A stretch of 64,000 nt of DNA. Origin: Rivularia sp963920925 (GTDB lineage: Bacteria; Cyanobacteriota; Cyanobacteriia; Cyanobacteriales; Nostocaceae). The number at the start of each line of letters is the position of its first letter. Position 1 is the stretch's first letter. The notes beneath the pieces were generated by a model. It saw only the letters and a program-made list of their open reading frames with translations, ran no database searches and was not told the DNA's origin. The stretch spans positions 1 to 64,000 of the forward strand of contig NZ_CAWUDI010000038.1 of NCBI RefSeq assembly GCF_963920925.1, read 5' to 3'. The translations under genes were made by a program, and so were the position numbers. Below are positions 60,848 to 64,000 of the stretch, one piece after another.

Positions 60848-62707
60848 TTAGTATACAGACACAGCTTCAAGTTTTGCTTTATTCGGTGAAACAACTTGAT
60901 AACTCCGTAACCAATAAGCAACCGTTAAAGTTTTTTCTAATCCCATTAATTTCTGAGTATCAATCTCCTCAGACTCCAAACACTCAAGTAACTCACCAAC
61001 ATTTACATACTCTTCCAAACCAGGGGTATTCCTTAACAAATCCCCAGCCCATAACCCCACACTTTCCCGCGTTCCCTGGATATATTCTTCTGGTGCTTTG
61101 AAAACAATTTTCGGACGTGTACGAACAGCTTCTGGTAATTTACCTTTCATGGAATCCCGCAGGATATTTTTATTGACTAACCAAGGAATGGGGGGAATTG
61201 ACACCATAAAGTTAACCAAGCGCAAATCGAAGAAGGGATAATAATGTTTGATAGGAATTCCCGTAGAACCTGGATCGGCTTGTTCAAAAATGTTTGACCA
61301 AAATGGAGTATTAGCCATTCCGTAGCGAGCAACATAATCTATGGATTCAGCGTGAATTTGCTCGTATCGTTGCTGTAAATCCTGTTGCTTGACGAAATCG
61401 GCATTAAACCAAGTGGGAAATTCAACTTTCTGCTTGGTAATTTTCCGCCAATAAGCTCTACCTTGACGTAAGAATAATTTCGGAGGTCGATGGGTATGTA
61501 AATAATGCCCCAACACCTGAAATATTTCTCGACGCAAACCGTGTTTCCACCATACTAAGAAGTCGAATTCACCAAATCGCAAACCTGGATCGCCACCGAA
61601 TCCCGTTAATACAACCCGTGCATGGTCTGCACAGCGCTGAGTCAATTCATTACCAGCACTACGGGCAGGAATACCATTAGGTTCGGGTAATGGGGTTGAG
61701 GGATTTTCTGAGGGAACGTGGCATAAATAACCTTCGGCGTTGATTTCATTTAAGGGAATACCGATGTAATGAGCTACCATGCTGGCAAAGGAATCTTCTT
61801 CTGGCATCATTAGGCGATCACGCATGGTAAATGCCTGGAAATCGCAGGGTTTTCCTCTTTCTAAGAGTACCTTATTCGCCGTTGCTGCAATACTGGTGGA
61901 ATCCATTCCCCCGCTAATATGGGTTGAAATCCGTTCTGTCCGCAATCTGTCGCTTACTGCTTGCTCGAAGAGTTCCGAAAAATGTTCTACATATTCCTGG
62001 GGTTTCTTGTAGAAGATTAAAGGTTGAATGCGGGGTAATTGCCAATACCTTTGTATATTTAATTCTCCTGCTTGCCAAGTTAAAGTATGAGCCGGGGGAA
62101 GCCTTTTAATATCGTTAAAAATAGTCGTATCCCATTCCATATTCATTCCCCTTGTGAGGAAATCCCCTACCGCTTGCTGGTTTAAATCCGTTGATATTTG
62201 GGGATGCAAGCGAATACAGTTGAGGGTATTGCTGCAAATCAAAGTATTCTTTACCTGGGCATAGTAAAACGGTAAAATTCCAAACTGGTCGCGTCCGCAA
62301 AACAGTTTTTGCTGTCTTTCATCCCAGATGATAAAAACAAAATCACCTTGTAAATGCTCTACACAAGCGGTATCCCAAACATGATAGGCGTGTAAAAGTA
62401 ACTCCATATCGGGGGCATTTTCAGTAATTACCCTACCATTTGCCTGTAAAGCCACAACTAATTCTTTGCGTCCATCCAAGCGAACATCTGCGACTATCCA
62501 TACTCGCTCATCTAAACTAAAAGGCTGTCGTTCGCGTTCTTGATCGGAGGTTGTTCTCAACAAGGTATGTCCAAAGCCGATGTTATCTTTATGCCATGTT
62601 TGTTGAGCATCGGGTCCCCGAAACGTCATGTAGTCCGTCATTCGGCGGAGTAGGGATTGATTAACGGGTTCTTTGTTGCGATTAATAAGACTGATAATAC
62701 CGCTCAT
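60848..62707 (-). CDS. Asparagine-synthetase homologue of the lasso-cyclase type
   Basis: 619 residues, ATG at 62707. The N-terminal domain begins MSGIISLINRNKEPVNQ: Ser replaces the catalytic Cys 2 of glutamine-dependent synthetases, while DMELLLHAYHVWDTACVEHL, GDFVFIIWDERQQKLFCGRD and QFGILPFYYAQV keep the glutaminase-like fold. The C-terminal domain has THISGGMDSTSIAA with the PP-loop (265-270) and a full-length synthetase core. A dead glutaminase with intact ATP-pyrophosphatase is the pattern of lasso-peptide cyclases (McjC type) and beta-lactam synthetases, which adenylate a side-chain carboxylate to make an amide. It lies 2.3 kb from the intact peptide gene and is the best candidate for its cyclase; a dedicated protease and transporter are not in the window. 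Confidence 0.85.
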   Translation of the reverse strand: MSGIISLINRNKEPVNQSLLRRMTDYMTFRGPDAQQTWHKDNIGFGHTLLRTTSDQERERQPFSLDERVWIVADVRLDGRKELVVALQANGRVITENAPDMELLLHAYHVWDTACVEHLQGDFVFIIWDERQQKLFCGRDQFGILPFYYAQVKNTLICSNTLNCIRLHPQISTDLNQQAVGDFLTRGMNMEWDTTIFNDIKRLPPAHTLTWQAGELNIQRYWQLPRIQPLIFYKKPQEYVEHFSELFEQAVSDRLRTERISTHISGGMDSTSIAATANKVLLERGKPCDFQAFTMRDRLMMPEEDSFASMVAHYIGIPLNEINAEGYLCHVPSENPSTPLPEPNGIPARSAGNELTQRCADHARVVLTGFGGDPGLRFGEFDFLVWWKHGLRREIFQVLGHYLHTHRPPKLFLRQGRAYWRKITKQKVEFPTWFNADFVKQQDLQQRYEQIHAESIDYVARYGMANTPFWSNIFEQADPGSTGIPIKHYYPFFDLRLVNFMVSIPPIPWLVNKNILRDSMKGKLPEAVRTRPKIVFKAPEEYIQGTRESVGLWAGDLLRNTPGLEEYVNVGELLECLESEEIDTQKLMGLEKTLTVAYWLRSYQVVSPNKAKLEAVSVY

Positions 62708-63521
62708 AGGATTTTTTTTAGAAGGGAATGGGGAATAGGGATATCTGTTTGTTTACAGAAAGCATCCGTTGTGGAAAATGCAGCTATTGGTATAAATTAT
62801 TAAAACTATAATTTCCTGTACAGTAAAAATTGTTATATATGCGGTTTCTGTTATAACTGTTTTTACTGACTTTGGCGAGTTTTTTTATTAAATAGAAGTG
62901 ATGACTATAGCAGTTTTTCGGTAAAAAAGGTCTATAGCCGGAAAAATTCCGAAATTGAAAGCTTGAATACCCCTCTCCCCCTTAATAAGGCTATCGTGTA
63001 CACACAAATCCGCCGGGGGTTGCAAACCCCCGTCTAATAGCAAAAGTCGTCTTAAGACGACTAAAAAACCGCCTCCCGCATTAAATATGCCGGAGTGTCA
63101 ATTCAGTCCTATTTATCTCACATCTTGCACCATTCTCAACAACCGCCTTGGAATAAATTCCCAGGCTCATACACAAAGTCTGATAAATCAGACTGGGCAA
63201 GGATTTTAGTGCGTTTTAACGTACTTTGTATATTAGCCTTGAAATTTATTTCAAGGCGGGTATTTGGACTTAACGACAATGGTGCAAGATATCAGATTTA
63301 TAGGACTTTCGCTCCACCGCCAGGGACTTGCAGTCCCTGGCGAGTAATGATTTTGACTAATTATGTATACACCGTAGCTTACTAAGGAGAGGGGAAGGGG
63401 TAAGGTTATTCCCGATCAAATAGTTGATATTTCCGGATATTCAAGCCATAACTGTATAAGTTTAATTGTATATCTATGTGTGAGATATAAGGTTGTTCCA
63501 AAATAACATAAGTAAGATACT
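62708..63521. other. Non-coding region with hairpins and a MITE
   Basis: I see no gene. Besides the MITE at 63117-63295 there are three hairpin-like palindromes: CGGGGGTTGCAAACCCCCG (63014-63032), AGTCGTCTTAAGACGACT (63045-63062) and GCCAGGGACTTGCAGTCCCTGGC (63319-63341). CTCCCCCTTAATAAGG (62985) and CTAAGGAGAGG (63382) look like remains of another inverted repeat. The upstream regulatory region of the asparagine-synthetase gene is in a CCCCATTCCC tract. Confidence 0.5.
63117..63295. mobile_element. 179-bp MITE with ends of the IS at 9448
   Basis: The left end CTCACATCTTGCACC (63117-63131) is identical to the IS terminus. The right end GGTGCAAGATATCAG keeps 13 of 15 positions. The interior is close to the MITE at 39471 and, inverted, to 33965, with GTGCGTTTTAACGTACTTTG shared. 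The open frame across it (63095-63385) has no coding character. No target duplication found. Confidence 0.8.
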
Positions 63522-64000
63522 GTGATTCCTATAAGTCAGCTACACTATTTTTTACACTACCGGAAATTTTTTCTAATTGTTGCACTTGCTGTTACCGCAG
63601 TTGCTCAAATCACTCCGGCTCAAGCTACTGAATTTAAAGAAAATACCAATACACTCGAAACTCTAAAGTTAGATAACGTAAATTCTAAAAGTATCGCTGC
63701 TGATGATTTGCTTCAAAACAGAAAATCTCTGAAAAAAGAATTATCTGACAATCTTCAACAAGCTACTCTGATCAATCGGCTAAAGGCTAGTAAGCTTAAT
63801 TCTACAATTCCAGTTTCTCAAAATATCTCAGAGCCGGAATTTTTGACATCAGATAAACTTACAGATGTTAACCGGGTAAATACTGAAATAAACCCAACTG
63901 ATAATAACTTATTACAAGCACAGAATACATCGGAACAAGATGTAGAGAAAATAATCAATCAGCTAGATGCAGTAAAAGATATTGAAATCCCCTCATTCTT
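63522..64000 (+). CDS. Exported protein, N-terminal part, cut by the window end
   Basis: A GTG at 63522 gives an open frame to the end of the window (159 codons). VIPISQLHYFLHYRKFFLIV then ALAVTAVAQITPAQATE is a Sec signal peptide with an A-Q-A cleavage site. The mature part is Asn/Ser/Lys/Asp-rich and of low complexity (SKSIAADDLLQNRKSLKKEL), ending with QDVEKIINQLDAVKDIEIPS at the edge. Long, polar N-terminal stretches like this precede the plug or AMIN part in cyanobacterial TonB-dependent receptors and other outer-membrane proteins, but nothing decisive is visible. An in-frame TAA just upstream supports a start near here. Confidence 0.6.
   Translation, partial: MIPISQLHYFLHYRKFFLIVALAVTAVAQITPAQATEFKENTNTLETLKLDNVNSKSIAADDLLQNRKSLKKELSDNLQQATLINRLKASKLNSTIPVSQNISEPEFLTSDKLTDVNRVNTEINPTDNNLLQAQNTSEQDVEKIINQLDAVKDIEIPSF

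Noticed and set aside
60848..62707. Housekeeping asparagine synthetase
   Set aside because: Residue 2 is Ser rather than Cys, so glutamine cannot serve as nitrogen donor in the normal way, and a specialised amide-forming role is more likely.
63095..63385. 96-codon open frame on the plus strand
   Set aside because: It is almost wholly inside the MITE at 63117-63295; related MITEs at 33965 and 39471 give broken readings of the same sequence, so it is not a gene.

Overview
The window is from a filamentous, probably heterocyst-forming cyanobacterium (Nostoc, Calothrix or Rivularia type). The DNA is AT-rich. The octamer GCGATCGC (HIP1) recurs, many intergenic regions carry tandem heptads such as CCCTATT and CCCCATT (STRR type), and the gene families (Uma2 nucleases, FkbM methyltransferases, TIR-WD40 proteins, Nif11 and PqqD-domain peptides) are those of large cyanobacterial genomes. 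No rRNA, tRNA or CRISPR array was seen. Insertion sequences, MITEs and broken genes are so frequent that this looks like a fast-rearranging accessory region. The species assignment is inference.

1-13.9 kb is a gene graveyard. An IS66 remnant abuts an IS630 transposase that is itself split by a 182-bp MITE and an IS66-like element, each with an exact 8-bp target duplication. Small ribbon-helix-helix and GIY-YIG genes of plasmid type follow. Then comes a decayed defence island: pieces resembling MAD2, MAD3, MAD4 and MAD5 of the methylation-associated defence system, with the MAD3-like ATPase split by a 1382-bp IS, fused at one end to a truncated NACHT/pentapeptide gene. 14-19 kb holds Uma2, a coiled-coil protein, a duplicated small conserved gene and a DUF4351-type fragment.

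19.2-36.3 kb is a surface-glycan and natural-product region: a Wzx-type flippase, four GT4 and one GT2 glycosyltransferases, three FkbM methyltransferases, and a 1906-residue NRPS (acyl-activating domain, carrier, condensation, Ser-type adenylation, carrier, thioesterase with Cys in place of Ser).

36.3-63 kb is dominated by a dispersed family of unusual peptides. Each has an N-terminal PqqD/RRE-like domain, an acidic linker, a motif matching the lasso-peptide leader consensus YxxPxLxxxGx5T, and a variable tail of about 20 residues ending D-F/L-S. Five copies or fragments lie in the window, two of them next to a phage tail tube (gp19)-like gene. Around the best copy (58.1 kb) are an HPr-kinase-like protein, TPR-2OG oxygenases, a terpenoid-cyclase-like protein and an asparagine-synthetase homologue lacking the glutaminase Cys, as lasso cyclases do. 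This may be an undescribed RiPP system in which recognition domain and precursor are one polypeptide.

Between these copies lies a co-directional SLOG (LSDAT), patatin phospholipase, triple-TIR/WD40 set that looks like a nucleotide-signalling conflict module, followed by a SRPBCC-lipoxygenase fusion, a Nif11-type peptide and two toxin-antitoxin pairs (HicAB, Phd/PIN). The window ends in an exported protein cut by the edge.
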